64,000 nucleotides of DNA from Thermoanaerobaculales bacterium (GTDB lineage Bacteria; Acidobacteriota; Thermoanaerobaculia; Thermoanaerobaculales; Sulfomarinibacteraceae), in contig DAOPQC010000009.1 in NCBI GenBank assembly GCA_035358815.1, forward strand, positions 92,236 to 156,235, read 5' to 3'. The notes under the pieces are model-generated. The model was given only the letters and a program-made list of their open reading frames with translations. It was not told the DNA's origin and did not search any database. Each line of letters opens with the position of its first letter. Positions within the stretch are counted from its first letter, which is position 1. Positions 49,084 to 59,252 of the stretch are shown piece by piece. A program made the translations under genes and the position numbers.

Positions 49084-50562
49084 ATGATCAGGCTCGGGCT
49101 GCGCTCCCGCTTCTTCCTCTACTCGAACACGGTGATCGCCGTGACGATGGTGCTCGTCACCTTCCTCTGGATGGTCCACGCGCGGCGGTCGCTGCACGAG
49201 GCGTTCATCGCCCGCGGCCGCAGCATCGTCGATGCCATGGCGTCGCCGATGACGGTGGCGCTGGAGGGCTCGTCGGCGGCGGTCGGCGGCGGCGCGCCCG
49301 AAACGGCCTCCACCTACATCGCCGAGGTCCTCAGCAGGAACCCCGACTTCGTCCGCTACGTGATCGTCAGCGACGTCAACGGCCACGTCACCCATGCGAG
49401 CTCTCCCGACCTGGTGGGGCAGCACTTCGATCGGCCGCTGGGCCCGGGCTCGATCGGGGCGCCGCCCGAGGTGGCGATCCGCGAGGACCGCTCCGGGGAG
49501 CGGTTGCTCGAGGTGCGGACGGCGCTCGACGGGACGAGCTCGTTTCTCGGCTCGCTGGCGGTCGGCTTCTCGCTCGACCCGATCGAGCTCAGGGTGGCGG
49601 CGGTGATCCGCTATGCCGCGCTGGTGGGCGTGGTGCTCATGCTCTTCAACTCGGCCATGACCGCGCTCTACGTGGAGACGCTGATCAGGCCCATCCTGAC
49701 CCTGAACGAGACCATGAAGCGGGCCGGCCTCGGCGACCTCGGCGTGCGGGCGGCGGCGGGCGGCGGCGACGAGGTCGGCGAGCTGTCAGGGGCCTTCAAC
49801 CGGATGATGGACGAGCTGCAGGCAGCGCGCGAGCGGGAGAAGGCGCAGCGGACGCAGCTCGCCCAGGCCGACAAGATGGCCGCGGTCGGCACCCTCGCGG
49901 CGGGCGTCGCCCACGAGGTAAACAACCCGCTGGCCGGGGTCACTGCCTGTCTCGAGAACCTGCGCGCCAACCCCGACGACGACGAGATGCGGAGCCGCTA
50001 TCTCGACCTGATCGGCGACGGCCTGGCACGGATCGAGCGCACGATCACCAACCTGCTCAACTTCTCCCGCCAGCGCGAGGTCAAGCTGGAGCCGACCTCG
50101 CTCAACCACAGCCTGCGGCACGTCGTTGAGCTGGTGGGCTACCAGCTGCGCCAGGCCGGTGTGCAGGTTGCCTTCGACCTCGATGCCGATCAGGCGATGG
50201 TCATGGCCGACCACTTCCAGATGGAGCAGCTGTTCTTGAACCTGGTGCTCAATGCGATCGGCGCGATGCCCGAGGGAGGCGCCTTGACGCTGAAGACCCG
50301 GGTGGGCCGAGGCGAGGTGACGGTCGACGTGAAGGACACCGGGACCGGGATCCCGGAGGAGATCCGCGGCCGGGTGTTCGATCCGTTCTTCACGACCCGG
50401 GAGGCGGGCGAGGGCACCGGTCTGGGGCTCGCGGTGAGCCACAGCATCGTGGCGGCCCACGGCGGCACGATCGAGGTGGAGTCGGTGCCCGGCGCGGGCA
50501 CCACCTTCCGCGTCCACTTCGCGGCGATGGCCGGCGGCGCCGCGGCCAGGGGCGGACGATGA
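49084..50562 (+). CDS. Membrane sensor histidine kinase, NtrB-type
   Basis: The 492-residue kinase has membrane segments at residues about 11-31 and 178-197 enclosing a periplasmic sensor of about 150 residues (PDFVRYVIVSDVNGHVTHAS, sCache/PAS-like), a HAMP domain, the HisKA motif AAGVAHEVNNPLAGV with phospho-acceptor His near residue 277, and an ATPase domain with NLVLNAIGAMPEGG, DTGTGIPEEIRGRVFDPFFTT and GTGLGLAVS. It begins six bases after cysG, and its stop overlaps the regulator gene (ATGA). The signal is unknown; a periplasmic sulfur compound is an attractive guess given the context. Confidence 0.92.
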   Translation: MIRLGLRSRFFLYSNTVIAVTMVLVTFLWMVHARRSLHEAFIARGRSIVDAMASPMTVALEGSSAAVGGGAPETASTYIAEVLSRNPDFVRYVIVSDVNGHVTHASSPDLVGQHFDRPLGPGSIGAPPEVAIREDRSGERLLEVRTALDGTSSFLGSLAVGFSLDPIELRVAAVIRYAALVGVVLMLFNSAMTALYVETLIRPILTLNETMKRAGLGDLGVRAAAGGGDEVGELSGAFNRMMDELQAAREREKAQRTQLAQADKMAAVGTLAAGVAHEVNNPLAGVTACLENLRANPDDDEMRSRYLDLIGDGLARIERTITNLLNFSRQREVKLEPTSLNHSLRHVVELVGYQLRQAGVQVAFDLDADQAMVMADHFQMEQLFLNLVLNAIGAMPEGGALTLKTRVGRGEVTVDVKDTGTGIPEEIRGRVFDPFFTTREAGEGTGLGLAVSHSIVAAHGGTIEVESVPGAGTTFRVHFAAMAGGAAARGGR

Positions 50563-51935
50563 CGGTCCTCGGCCGGCGACTGCTGATCGTCGAGGACGAG
50601 CCGCTGCTGCGGATCACCATCTCCGACGCGTTGCGCAAGGAGGGCTGGGCGGTCGATGTCGCCGAGGACGGCGTCAAGGGCGTCGCGCTGTTCGAGCAGC
50701 ACCTGCACGAGCTGGTGCTCGCGGATCTGGTGATGCCGCGGCTCGGCGGCATGGACCTCCTCAGGCGCATCAAGGCCCTGCAGCCGGAGACCACGGTGGT
50801 GATCATCACCGCCCACGGCACCGTCGACCGCGCGGTCGAGGCGATGCGCGAGGGCGCCGCGGACTTCATCTCCAAGCCGTTCTCGGTGGCCCAGCTGATC
50901 CTGCGCCTCAACAGTGTCTGCTCGGCGCGCCTGCTGCTCGAGCAGAACGTGAGGCTCCAGGAGCAGCTCGAGCAGCGCCACTCCTTCGCCAGCATCATCG
51001 GCAAGTCCAAGCCGATGCAGGAGGTGTTCGAACTGATCCAGCTGGTCGCGGACTCCGACGCCTCGGTGCTGGTGCACGGCGAGAGCGGAACCGGCAAGGA
51101 GATGGTCGCCGCCGCCGTCCACTTCAACTCACGCCGGCGCGCCAAGCCGTACGTGCGGGTCAGCTGCGCCTCGCTGCCGGAGTCGCTGATCGAGTCGGAG
51201 CTCTTCGGCTACGAGCGGGGCGCCTTCACCGGGGCGAGCGAGCGCCGGATCGGGCGCTTCGAGGCGGCGAGCGGCGGCACGCTGTTCCTGGACGAGATCG
51301 GCGAGCTGCCCCTGGCCTTCCAGGTCAAGCTGCTGCGCGCCCTCCAGGAGCGCATGATCGAGCGCATCGGCTCGAACCGTCCGATCGACGTCGATGTCCG
51401 CATCGTGTCCGCCTCGCAGCGCCCGCTCGAGGACGAGATCCGCGGCGGCCGCTTCCGGGAGGACCTCTTCTTCCGCATCCAGACGGTGGTCATCCACCTG
51501 CCGCCGCTGCGCGACCGCACGGAGGACATCCCGCTGCTCGTCCAGTCCTTCCTGCGCGAGTTCGCTGACGCGCGCCAGCGCCAGATCGAGGGCGCCACCG
51601 ACGAGGTCATGGAGCTGTTCGAGGACCATCCCTGGCCGGGGAACGTGCGCGAGCTGCGCAACGTGATCGAGCGGGCGGTGCTGTTCTGCAAGGGCGACCG
51701 GATCACGGTCGACCATCTGCCGGCCGCCCTGCGAGGCGGCGATCGCGATCGCGCGCCGCGGCCGTCGGTGCCGGTGCAGCCGCTCCACCAGGCGGTGGAG
51801 ACGGCCGAGGCGGAGGCCATCCGCGCCGCCCTCGCCGCCACCCAGGGCCGCCGCGCCGAGGCCGCCGAGCTGCTCGGAATCAGCCGCAAGACGCTGTGGG
51901 AGAAGATCCGGCTCTACGGCCTCGGCGCCGAGTGA
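50559..51935 (+). CDS. NtrC-family response regulator, sigma-54 activator, partner of the preceding kinase
   Basis: The 458-residue regulator has a receiver with phospho-acceptor Asp56 (LVLADLVMPRLGG), an AAA+ domain with Walker A GESGTGKE, the sigma-54 contact motif GAFTGA, Walker B-type GGTLFLDEIGEL and a Fis-type HTH (RAEAAELLGISRKTLWEKIRLYG). All parts needed to activate sigma-54 RNA polymerase are intact. The sigma-54 promoter at 32595 with palindromes upstream is the obvious candidate target in this window. The gene cluster after dsr (cysG-kinase-regulator) is arranged as one operon. Confidence 0.94.
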   Translation: MTVLGRRLLIVEDEPLLRITISDALRKEGWAVDVAEDGVKGVALFEQHLHELVLADLVMPRLGGMDLLRRIKALQPETTVVIITAHGTVDRAVEAMREGAADFISKPFSVAQLILRLNSVCSARLLLEQNVRLQEQLEQRHSFASIIGKSKPMQEVFELIQLVADSDASVLVHGESGTGKEMVAAAVHFNSRRRAKPYVRVSCASLPESLIESELFGYERGAFTGASERRIGRFEAASGGTLFLDEIGELPLAFQVKLLRALQERMIERIGSNRPIDVDVRIVSASQRPLEDEIRGGRFREDLFFRIQTVVIHLPPLRDRTEDIPLLVQSFLREFADARQRQIEGATDEVMELFEDHPWPGNVRELRNVIERAVLFCKGDRITVDHLPAALRGGDRDRAPRPSVPVQPLHQAVETAEAEAIRAALAATQGRRAEAAELLGISRKTLWEKIRLYGLGAE

Positions 51936-52079
51936 CGCTCGCTCTCAACGAGCCCGTCTCCGTGCCCGGCTCCGTGCCCGTGCCCGAGTGACGGCTGACC
52001 AGCTGTCAGGTCCGTTCGGAGACGGAGGCGGAAACGGGCACGAGGCGAAGGTCGACCTGAACCGGTTGGATCGCCGCGG
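51936..52079. repeat. Short repeat-rich gap between converging genes
   Basis: CCGTGCCCG and GGAGACGGAGGCGGAAACGGG hexamer-like runs (split at 51957-51990 and 52018-52040) flank CAGCTGTCAGG. No gene or terminator with a T tract is seen. Confidence 0.4.
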
Positions 52080-53152
<1,073 letters not shown>

Positions 53153-53156
<4 letters not shown>

Positions 53157-53716
53157 GGCGTGAAGCGGGGGAGGTCGGCGTCGTTCATCCGGTCCAGCGT
53201 ACTCCAGCCGAGATCGCGGCCGGACAGGATCGGCTCGATCCCGGCGAGCGGCCAGGAAATGGCGATCGCCGGATCGTTCCACGCGATCCCGCGCTCGTCG
53301 GTGGGATCGTAGAAGTCGCTGCACTTGTACTGGAACTCGGCGATGTCGCTCAGCACCAGGAAGCCGTGCGCGAACCCCTCCGGCGCGAACAGCATCCGCC
53401 GGTTGTCCTCGGTCAGCTCGGCGCCGGCCCAGCAGCCGAAGTGCGGGCTGCCGCGCCGGACGTCGACCGCGACGTCGAAGACGCGGCCGCGGGTCACCCG
53501 CACCAGCTTGGCCTGGGGCTGCCGGAGCTGGTAGTGGAGGCCGCGCAGCACGCCGCGCAGCGACCGCGAGTGGTTGTCCTGGACGAAGCGGTGGCGGATG
53601 CCGAGCCCCTCGAAGGCGCGCTGGTTGTAGGACTCCATGAAGAAGCCGCGGTGGTCCTCGTGGACTCGCGGCTCGAGGATCACGACGCCCGGCAGCGAGG
53701 TGTCAGTCCGACGCAC
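53153..53716 (-). CDS. rmlC: dTDP-4-dehydrorhamnose 3,5-epimerase
   Basis: The 187-residue cupin epimerises the RmlB product. It has HEDHRGFFMESYNQ, QDNHSRSLRGVLRGLHYQ with the catalytic His near residue 61, LVRVTRGRVFDVAVDVRRGSP and the Tyr/His segment FAPEGFAHGFLVLSD. Length is normal. It overlaps rmlA by 14 bases and rmlB by four, so all three are one transcription unit. Confidence 0.95.
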
Positions 53717-54593
53717 CGCCCGCCCCGTCGTCGCGCAGGATGTCGGACAGGTAGCCGCCGTAGCTCGAGCCTCCGGCCTGATCGGCCGCGGCCCGGACCG
53801 CGTCGGTGGTGATCCAGCCGCTGCGCCACGCGATCTCCTCCAGGCAGCCGATCTTCAGCCCCTGCCGCTCCTCGATCGCCTGGATGAAGTTCGAGGCCTC
53901 GATCAGGCTGCGGTGGGTGCCGGCGTCCAGCCACGCGAAGCCCCGGCCGAGCAGCTCGACCCGCAGGCTGCCGCGCTCGAGATAGACCCGGTTGAGGTCG
54001 GTGATCTCGAGCTCGCCGCGGGCGCTCGGGCGCAGCCCGGCGGCGACCTCGCAGACGTCCGGGCCGTAGAAGTAGAGCCCGGGTACCGCGTAGTGGCTCT
54101 TTGGCCGCTGCGGCTTTTCCTCGAGGCTCAGCGCGCGGCCGTTCGGCCCCAGCTCGACGACCCCGTAGCGCTGGGGGTCGCGCACCCAGTAGCCGAACAC
54201 CAGGGCGCCCTGCTCGAGCCCGGCGCACCTGCGCAGCAGCCCGGACAGCCCGTGGCCGTGAAGGATGTTGTCGCCAAGCACCAAGCACGCCGGCGAGCCG
54301 CCGAGGAACTCGCGGCCGAGCACGAACGCCTGCGCGAGGCCCTCGGGACGCGGCTGGACGCAGTAGTCGAAGCGCATCCCGATCGGCCCGCCGTCGCCCA
54401 GGAGCTCGCGGTAGGCGGGCAGGTCGCGGGGCGTGGAGATGATTAGTGCCTCGCGGATGCCCGCCAGCATGAGCAGGCTGAGCGGGTAGTAGATCATCGG
54501 CTTGTCGTAGACCGGCAGGAGCTGCTTGCTGACCACCCTGGTGACGGGGTGCAGCCGGGTGCCCGCTCCGCCCGCGAGGACGATGCCCTTCAT
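53703..54593 (-). CDS. rmlA: Glucose-1-phosphate thymidylyltransferase
   Basis: RmlA couples dTTP and glucose-1-phosphate to dTDP-glucose. The 296-residue protein shows KGIVLAGGAGTRLHPVT (residues 2-18), SKQLLPVYDKPMIYYPLS, GDNILHGHGLSGLL, EEKPQRPKS and WLDAGTHRSLIEASNFI. ATG 54593 follows AGGAGGGGGCAGG on the minus strand; longer frames upstream lack support. First gene of rmlACB. Confidence 0.96.
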   Translation of the reverse strand: MKGIVLAGGAGTRLHPVTRVVSKQLLPVYDKPMIYYPLSLLMLAGIREALIISTPRDLPAYRELLGDGGPIGMRFDYCVQPRPEGLAQAFVLGREFLGGSPACLVLGDNILHGHGLSGLLRRCAGLEQGALVFGYWVRDPQRYGVVELGPNGRALSLEEKPQRPKSHYAVPGLYFYGPDVCEVAAGLRPSARGELEITDLNRVYLERGSLRVELLGRGFAWLDAGTHRSLIEASNFIQAIEERQGLKIGCLEEIAWRSGWITTDAVRAAADQAGGSSYGGYLSDILRDDGAGGASD

Positions 54594-55193
54594 CGGCCTG
54601 CCCCCTCCTGGGCACGGCCCGCCGGTGTGATCCGGGGGCCGGCATCGGAGTCTAACATGCTCGGAGAGCGAGGGCAGAGGCGACTGATCACGCTCCCGAT
54701 ACCGTTCCGCGCCGCTTGCCGCTGCCCTCACGCTCCGAGATAGATGCGCTTCGCGCATCCCGTTGAAGGCGTGAAGAGAAGAACCGTTTCTTGGTCGGCG
54801 TTCACACGCTTGCGATTCGACGCCTCCGATTCCCGGACCGGCGTCCGCTTCCGCGTCCGCTCGTCACGGCGCAGCTGAAAGCGAAGTCGGAAACCGGATC
54901 TCCGTGCCCGTGCCTGCTTGTCACGGCGCAGTCCGGAGGACGAAGCCGGATTCCCGTCCCCGTGTCGTGACACCCGCGCTGAGTCGACCTTCCTTCATCT
55001 GAACCGCAGAGGGCGCAGAGAACGCGGAGCATCGTCAGTGAATCCTCCCGGCGATGACCTCTGCGGTCTCCGTGGCCTCCGCGGTTCGATGAGCGATGCA
55101 TCAAAAGGTCTCGCGCGTGGTACCCATGTCGGTCAGCCGGCGCGCGCCGACGGCCCGGTTGGCCGGAGGAGTGGGAGGGGGGAATCGGAAGCG
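54594..55193. repeat. 600-base gene-free region packed with repeat families
   Basis: Between the divergent rmlA and HD-GYP genes. It holds a hairpin GATGCGC-TTC-GCGCATC (54743-54759), two dispersed-family units beginning CGTCACGGCGCAG and TGTCACGGCGCAG (about 54867-54895 and 54920-54950) each running to GAAG(T/C)CGGA, and an inverted pair of CCGCAGAG-type arms (55001-55029 and 55058-55087). GGCCGGAGGAGTGGGAGGGG near 55165 is the ribosome-site region of the next gene. No coding frame is supported. Confidence 0.6.
55001..55087. repeat. CCGCAGAG-type inverted repeat element
   Basis: Left arm GAACCGCAGAGGGCGCAGAG with continuation AACGCGGAG (55001-55029) faces right arm CCTCTGCGGTCTCCGTGGCC with continuation TCCGCGGTTC (55058-55087). 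Units of about nine bases repeat within each arm. A diverged relative is at about 25573-25650. Repeats of this wording recur in many unrelated GC-rich genomes. Confidence 0.6.
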
Positions 55194-56183
55194 ATGTCGG
55201 ACAACAACGGCACCGTGCTCGCGGTGGACGATGACCCGGGCGCACTCGAGGCGCTCGCGGAGGCGCTGAGCACGCTCCAGTTCCGGGTCTGGGGAGCGAC
55301 CGACGGCGGCTCGGCGCTCGCCCTCGCGCAGCGCCACCAGCCGGACGTCATCCTGCTCGACGTGATGATGCCGGGGATGGACGGCTACGAGATCTGCGCG
55401 CGCCTCAAGCAGGACCCGGAGACGCGCCTGATACCGGTCGTCTTTCTGACCGGGCACGGCACGCGCGAGGCCCGCCTGCACGGCCTCGAGGCCGGGGCCA
55501 CCGACTTCCTGAGCAAGCCCTGCGACCTGGTCGAGCTCGAGGTCCGGGTCCGCAATCTGGTCGAGTTCCGGCGGCTGACCCTCGAGCTCGACTCGGCCGA
55601 GCAGATGGTGTTCTCGATCGCCCGCACGGTCGAGGCGCGCGACCCCGACACCTCGGACCACTGCGAGCGCCTGGCCGGGCTTGGCGTCCGCCTCGGCCAG
55701 AAGCTCGGGCTCGGCGAGGGCGAGCTGAAGGCGTTGCGGCGGGGCGGCTACCTCCACGACCTCGGCAAGGTCGGCATCCCGGACGCGGTGCTGCTCAAGC
55801 CCGGCCCGCTCGACGCCGGGGAGTGGGACATCATGAGGCGCCACGTCGAGATCGGGGTCGAGATCTGCTCGCCGCTGCGGTCGCTGCGGCCGGTGCTGCC
55901 GCTGATCCGCCACCACCACGAGCGCTTCGACGGCTCCGGCTACCCGGATGGCCTGACCGGCGGCGAGATTCCGCTGCTCGCCCGGATCTTCCAGGTGGTC
56001 GACGTCTACGATGCGCTCACCAACGATCGGTGCTATCGCAAGGCGCTCGACCGCCACACCGCGCTCGGGGTCATGACCGACGAGACCAACCGCGGCTTCT
56101 GGGATCCGGAGATCTTCGAGACCTTCGTCCTGATGGAAGAAGGCGCGCGCAGCGACCGCATGGCCGGCGCCGCCTGCGGCTAG
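55194..56183 (+). CDS. Response regulator with HD-GYP cyclic-di-GMP phosphodiesterase domain (RpfG-like)
   Basis: The 329-residue protein joins a receiver domain (VDDDPGALEAL; phospho-acceptor Asp56 in VILLDVMMPG) to an HD-GYP domain with the HD pair in YLHDLGKVGIPD and the GYP motif in HHHERFDGSGYPDGL, followed by DVYDALTNDRCYR. It should degrade cyclic-di-GMP under phosphorylation control, affecting motility or biofilm. No kinase is adjacent. ATG 55194 follows purine-rich GGGAGGGGGGAA. Its TAG stop opens the second 81-bp hairpin repeat. Confidence 0.92.
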   Translation: MSDNNGTVLAVDDDPGALEALAEALSTLQFRVWGATDGGSALALAQRHQPDVILLDVMMPGMDGYEICARLKQDPETRLIPVVFLTGHGTREARLHGLEAGATDFLSKPCDLVELEVRVRNLVEFRRLTLELDSAEQMVFSIARTVEARDPDTSDHCERLAGLGVRLGQKLGLGEGELKALRRGGYLHDLGKVGIPDAVLLKPGPLDAGEWDIMRRHVEIGVEICSPLRSLRPVLPLIRHHHERFDGSGYPDGLTGGEIPLLARIFQVVDVYDALTNDRCYRKALDRHTALGVMTDETNRGFWDPEIFETFVLMEEGARSDRMAGAACG

Positions 56184-56262
56184 GAATTCGTGCCGCATTG
56201 GCCTAGTCGGCGGGCGTGGAAGACCGAACCGTTGTCAGACGGCCACTGCGGCACGAACTCCT
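56182..56262. repeat. 81-bp hairpin repeat, copy 2
   Basis: Arms AGGAATTCGTGCCGCATTGG plus CC (56182-56203) and the complement GGCCACTGCGGCACGAACTC plus CT (56241-56262). Same length and about 86% identity with copy 1 at 5103-5183, and again starting inside a TAG stop codon. It separates two converging genes, so it may also end transcripts. Confidence 0.8.
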
Positions 56263-56287
56263 CAGGATGCGCTGCGCGCGTCGTGCC

Positions 56288-58192
56288 TCAAACCCTTGGG
56301 CCCTTGGCCCCTCGACCGTGGCTGCCGCCGATGGCATCCGCCGGCCGCGGCCTGGTCATCGCCTCCGGCGACAGCAGCCGGTCGAGCTCGGCGTCGTCGA
56401 GGTCGCCCGCGGCGCGCACGATCTCGCGCACCCCACGGCCGCTCGCCAGCGCCTCCTTGGCGATCGCCGACGCGCGCTCGTAGCCGAGCACCGGAACCAG
56501 CGCGGTGACCAGTCCGATCGAGCCCTCGACCATGGCGTTCATCCGCTCGCGGTTGGCGGCGATGCCGGCGATGCAGCGCTCGCTCAGCGTGCGGACGCCG
56601 GCGGCGAGCATGTCGAGCGACTCGAAGAGCGCGAAGGTGATCACCGGCTCCATCACGTTGAGCTGGAGCTGGCCGGCCTCGGCGGCGAGCGTGATCGTGA
56701 GGTCGTTGCCGATCACCTGGAAGGCGATCTGGTTGACCACCTCGGGGATCACCGGGTTGACCTTGCCGGGCATGATCGAGGAGCCGGGCTGCATCGCCGG
56801 CAGGTTGATCTCGCCGAGCCCGCAGCGCGGCCCTGACGACAGCAGGCGGAGGTCGTTGCACATCTTGGAGAGCTTGACCGCGACCCGCTTCAGCACGCCG
56901 GAGAACATCACGAACGCGCCGGTGTCGGGCGTCGCCTCGACCAAGTTGGGAGCGGCCACCAGGGAGAGCCCGGAGATCCGGGCGAGCTCGGCGATCGCGA
57001 GCGCCGGGTAGCGCGGGTCGGCGTTGATCCCGGTGCCGATCGCGGTGCCGCCGAGGTTGATCTCGAGGAACAGCCGCGCGGTCTCCTCGAGGCGCGCGAT
57101 GTCCTCGGCGGTGGTCACGGCGTAGGCCTCGAACTCCTGGCCGAGGGTCATCGGCACCGCGTCCTGGAGCTGGGTGCGGCCCATCTTGAGGGCGTCGCTG
57201 AACTCGGCGGCCTTGAAACGAAGCGCCCGTTCGAGCTCCCGCAGCGCCCCGAGGAGCTCGGCCATGCGCAGGATCAGGGCGACCCGGACCGCGGTCGGAT
57301 AGACGTCGTTGGTGGACTGGGAGAGGTTGAGGTGGTTGTTGGGGTGGCAGTGCTCGTAGTCGCCGAGCGGACGGCCCATCAGCTCCAGGGCGCGGTTGGC
57401 GATGACCTCGTTGGCGTTCATGTTGGTCGAGGTGCCGGCGCCGCCCTGGATGACGTCGACCACGAAGTGGCCGTGCCAGTGGCCGTCGATCACCTCCTGG
57501 CAGGCACGGTCGATGGCGGCGGCGAGATTGTCGGGCAGCAGGCCGAGGGTGTGGTTGGCGCGCGCCGCCGCCTGCTTGACCATGGCGAGCGCCCGCACCA
57601 GGTGCGGGAAGTGGGCGAGCCGGATGCCGGTGATGGGGAAGTTCTCGACCGCGCGCAGGGTCTGGATGCCGTAGCGCGCGTCGGCCGGCACCTTGCGCTC
57701 GCCGAGCAGGTCGTGCTCGGTGCGGGTGGCCCCGGCGCGGTAGACCAGGTCCCAGCCGGCGCGGCGGGCGACGGTGTACTGGAGGCGGCGCACGATCACC
57801 CGGGCGATCCGGGCGAACAGCCGCATGGCGGTCGGGGCGTCGCCCGAGAGGCTCGCCCGGACCGCCTCGGCATCGAGCTCGAGGACCTCCAGCTCGTCGC
57901 TGGCCCGTGCCGTTGCCGCGTGGATGCCAGGCTCGAGCAGCGCTGCCTCGCCCGCGACCTCGCCGGGCCCGAGCGCCACCACCGCGCGGCTCGCGTCACC
58001 ATCATCGGTGCGGAGCTCGAGGTGGCCGCCGACGATCAGGTAGCAGGCGCTACGAGGCTGCCCGGCGCGGAACAGCTCGGCGCCGGCCGGCAGGCGCCGG
58101 CGCACCGCGAGCGTCGCCAGCCGGTCGAGGGCCTCCGGCGGCTGGTCGTCAAAGATCTCGTAGCGGCGCAGCGTCTCGGCGGTGGCGTTCAT
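56288..58192 (-). CDS. aspA: Aspartate ammonia-lyase fused to an N-terminal cyclic-nucleotide-binding domain
   Basis: Residues about 1-135 form a CRP-type cyclic-nucleotide-binding domain (FDDQPPEALDRLATL, GELFR-like GAELFRAGQPRSACYLIVGG, LGPGEVAGEAALLE). From about residue 160 a complete aspartase follows: TEHDLLGERKVPADARYGIQ, GGAGTSTNMNANEV, HPNNHLNLSQSTND, and the signature GSSIMPGKVNPVIPEVVNQI, whose continuation LTITLAAEAGQLQLN fits AspA rather than FumC. It converts aspartate to fumarate plus ammonia. The fusion suggests allosteric control by a nucleotide. Total 634 residues against about 470 for plain AspA. Confidence 0.92.
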   Translation of the reverse strand: MNATAETLRRYEIFDDQPPEALDRLATLAVRRRLPAGAELFRAGQPRSACYLIVGGHLELRTDDGDASRAVVALGPGEVAGEAALLEPGIHAATARASDELEVLELDAEAVRASLSGDAPTAMRLFARIARVIVRRLQYTVARRAGWDLVYRAGATRTEHDLLGERKVPADARYGIQTLRAVENFPITGIRLAHFPHLVRALAMVKQAAARANHTLGLLPDNLAAAIDRACQEVIDGHWHGHFVVDVIQGGAGTSTNMNANEVIANRALELMGRPLGDYEHCHPNNHLNLSQSTNDVYPTAVRVALILRMAELLGALRELERALRFKAAEFSDALKMGRTQLQDAVPMTLGQEFEAYAVTTAEDIARLEETARLFLEINLGGTAIGTGINADPRYPALAIAELARISGLSLVAAPNLVEATPDTGAFVMFSGVLKRVAVKLSKMCNDLRLLSSGPRCGLGEINLPAMQPGSSIMPGKVNPVIPEVVNQIAFQVIGNDLTITLAAEAGQLQLNVMEPVITFALFESLDMLAAGVRTLSERCIAGIAANRERMNAMVEGSIGLVTALVPVLGYERASAIAKEALASGRGVREIVRAAGDLDDAELDRLLSPEAMTRPRPADAIGGSHGRGAKGPRV

Positions 58193-58263
58193 GGCTCCCT
58201 CCGGTCGCCCACGCTATGCGATCCGCTGCGTCGACCGCAAGCGCAAACCGCCGGCACCTGCGG

Positions 58264-58269
58264 TAACCT
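58264..58269 (+). promoter_or_regulatory. Putative -10 TAACCT of the small membrane protein
   Basis: TAACCT at 58264-58269 is eight bases before ATG 58277 with no ribosome site, consistent with a leaderless message; weak evidence alone. Confidence 0.25.
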
Positions 58270-58276
58270 TGTCGCC

Positions 58277-58510
58277 ATGCTGAAGTTCCTGCTGTGGCTC
58301 ATCCTGCTCGTGCTGTGCTGGCCGCTGGCCCTGCTCGCGCTGCTCCTCTATCCGCTGGTGTGGCTGCTGCTGCTGCCCTTCCGGCTGATCGGGATCACGG
58401 TGGATGCAGTGTTCAAGCTGCTGTCCGCAATCCTGCACCTGCCGGCGCGGCTGCTGCGCGGTCCCTCATCGGTGACGAGCGCGGACGCGGAGCGGGCGGC
58501 GGCGCGCTGA
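58277..58510 (+). CDS. Small hydrophobic membrane protein (77 aa)
   Basis: The protein starts MLKFLLWLILLVLCWPLALL and continues with a second Leu/Pro-rich hydrophobic stretch (LYPLVWLLLLPFRLIGITVD) and a basic, charged tail. Two membrane segments are predicted, with no known family motif. Codon use is normal for the window. It is divergent from the aspartase fusion. No function can be proposed from sequence. Confidence 0.6.
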   Translation: MLKFLLWLILLVLCWPLALLALLLYPLVWLLLLPFRLIGITVDAVFKLLSAILHLPARLLRGPSSVTSADAERAAAR

Positions 58511-58757
58511 TCACGAGCATCGCGCACCGTCCGGCGCCGTGGGGCGAGAGTCCGCCCACGGCTGCTCCCCAGATCTCGGCGTCCCCCGCCGGGCGGCACT
58601 TCGGAAGCGGGCGCGGGTGCGGAAGCGGTCGTGTGGCGGTGCCAGGTGCCGCGGTTGCGCCCGTGACCAGGGCGAGCCGGCTGAAGCTCGCGGCAAACCG
58701 GGAACGGGAACGGGGACGGGAACGGGAGACGTCCCAGAAGCGGGCGCGGCGTCGGCC
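58511..58757. repeat. Intergenic repeats between converging genes
   Basis: GGAAGCGGGCGCGGGTGCGG hexamers (58608-58630), a diverged dispersed-family stretch around 58655-58695 and GGGAACGGGAACGGGGACGG (58699-58718). No gene or T-tract terminator. Confidence 0.5.
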
Positions 58758-59093
58758 TCAGCTCTCGACCAAGTGGTCGACCTTGGCGGCGCAGATGAAG
58801 TCGTTCTCCGACAGGCCGCCGATCGAGTGGGTCGCGTAGCGGACGATGCAGGTCGAGTAGCCGACCGTCAGCTCCGGGTGGTGGTCCTCGCGGTGCGAGA
58901 TCCAGGCCACGGCGTTGACGAAGGCCATGACCTGGTAGTGATCCTCGAACTGGAACGTCTTGGTCAGCTGGCCGGAGGCAATCGTCCAGCCCTCGGCATG
59001 GCCGAGCAGGTGCTCGAGGTCATGGCCGGAAAGCGGCGGGGTGCCGGCCGGGAGAGGCCGACAGGCCTTCATGACAAGCTCGTTGTCGCACAT
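58758..59093 (-). CDS. phhB: Pterin-4a-carbinolamine dehydratase
   Basis: The 111-residue enzyme dehydrates 4a-hydroxytetrahydropterin, usually to recycle the cofactor of phenylalanine hydroxylase. It has GWTIASGQLTKTFQFEDHYQ, and the active-site segment HREDHHPELTVGYSTCIVRY with the paired histidines, then LSENDFICAAKVD. ATG 59093 is chosen because GGAGGACGCC precedes it on the minus strand. No aromatic hydroxylase is adjacent; many bacteria use this protein as a stand-alone or as a moonlighting regulator. Confidence 0.92.
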   Translation of the reverse strand: MCDNELVMKACRPLPAGTPPLSGHDLEHLLGHAEGWTIASGQLTKTFQFEDHYQVMAFVNAVAWISHREDHHPELTVGYSTCIVRYATHSIGGLSENDFICAAKVDHLVES

Positions 59094-59252
59094 GGCGTCC
59101 TCCAGGGCCGGCATCATAGCCCAAGCCTGTCCCGCCATCTGCGGCGGCCTGCCTCAACGCTTCCGCGCCCGCTTCCGAGTCGGACTGAACGCCGAAGCCG
59201 AGAGTGAGGGATTGGCGTCGAGAAACTCCACCGGCCCGATCGCGCCCGATCC

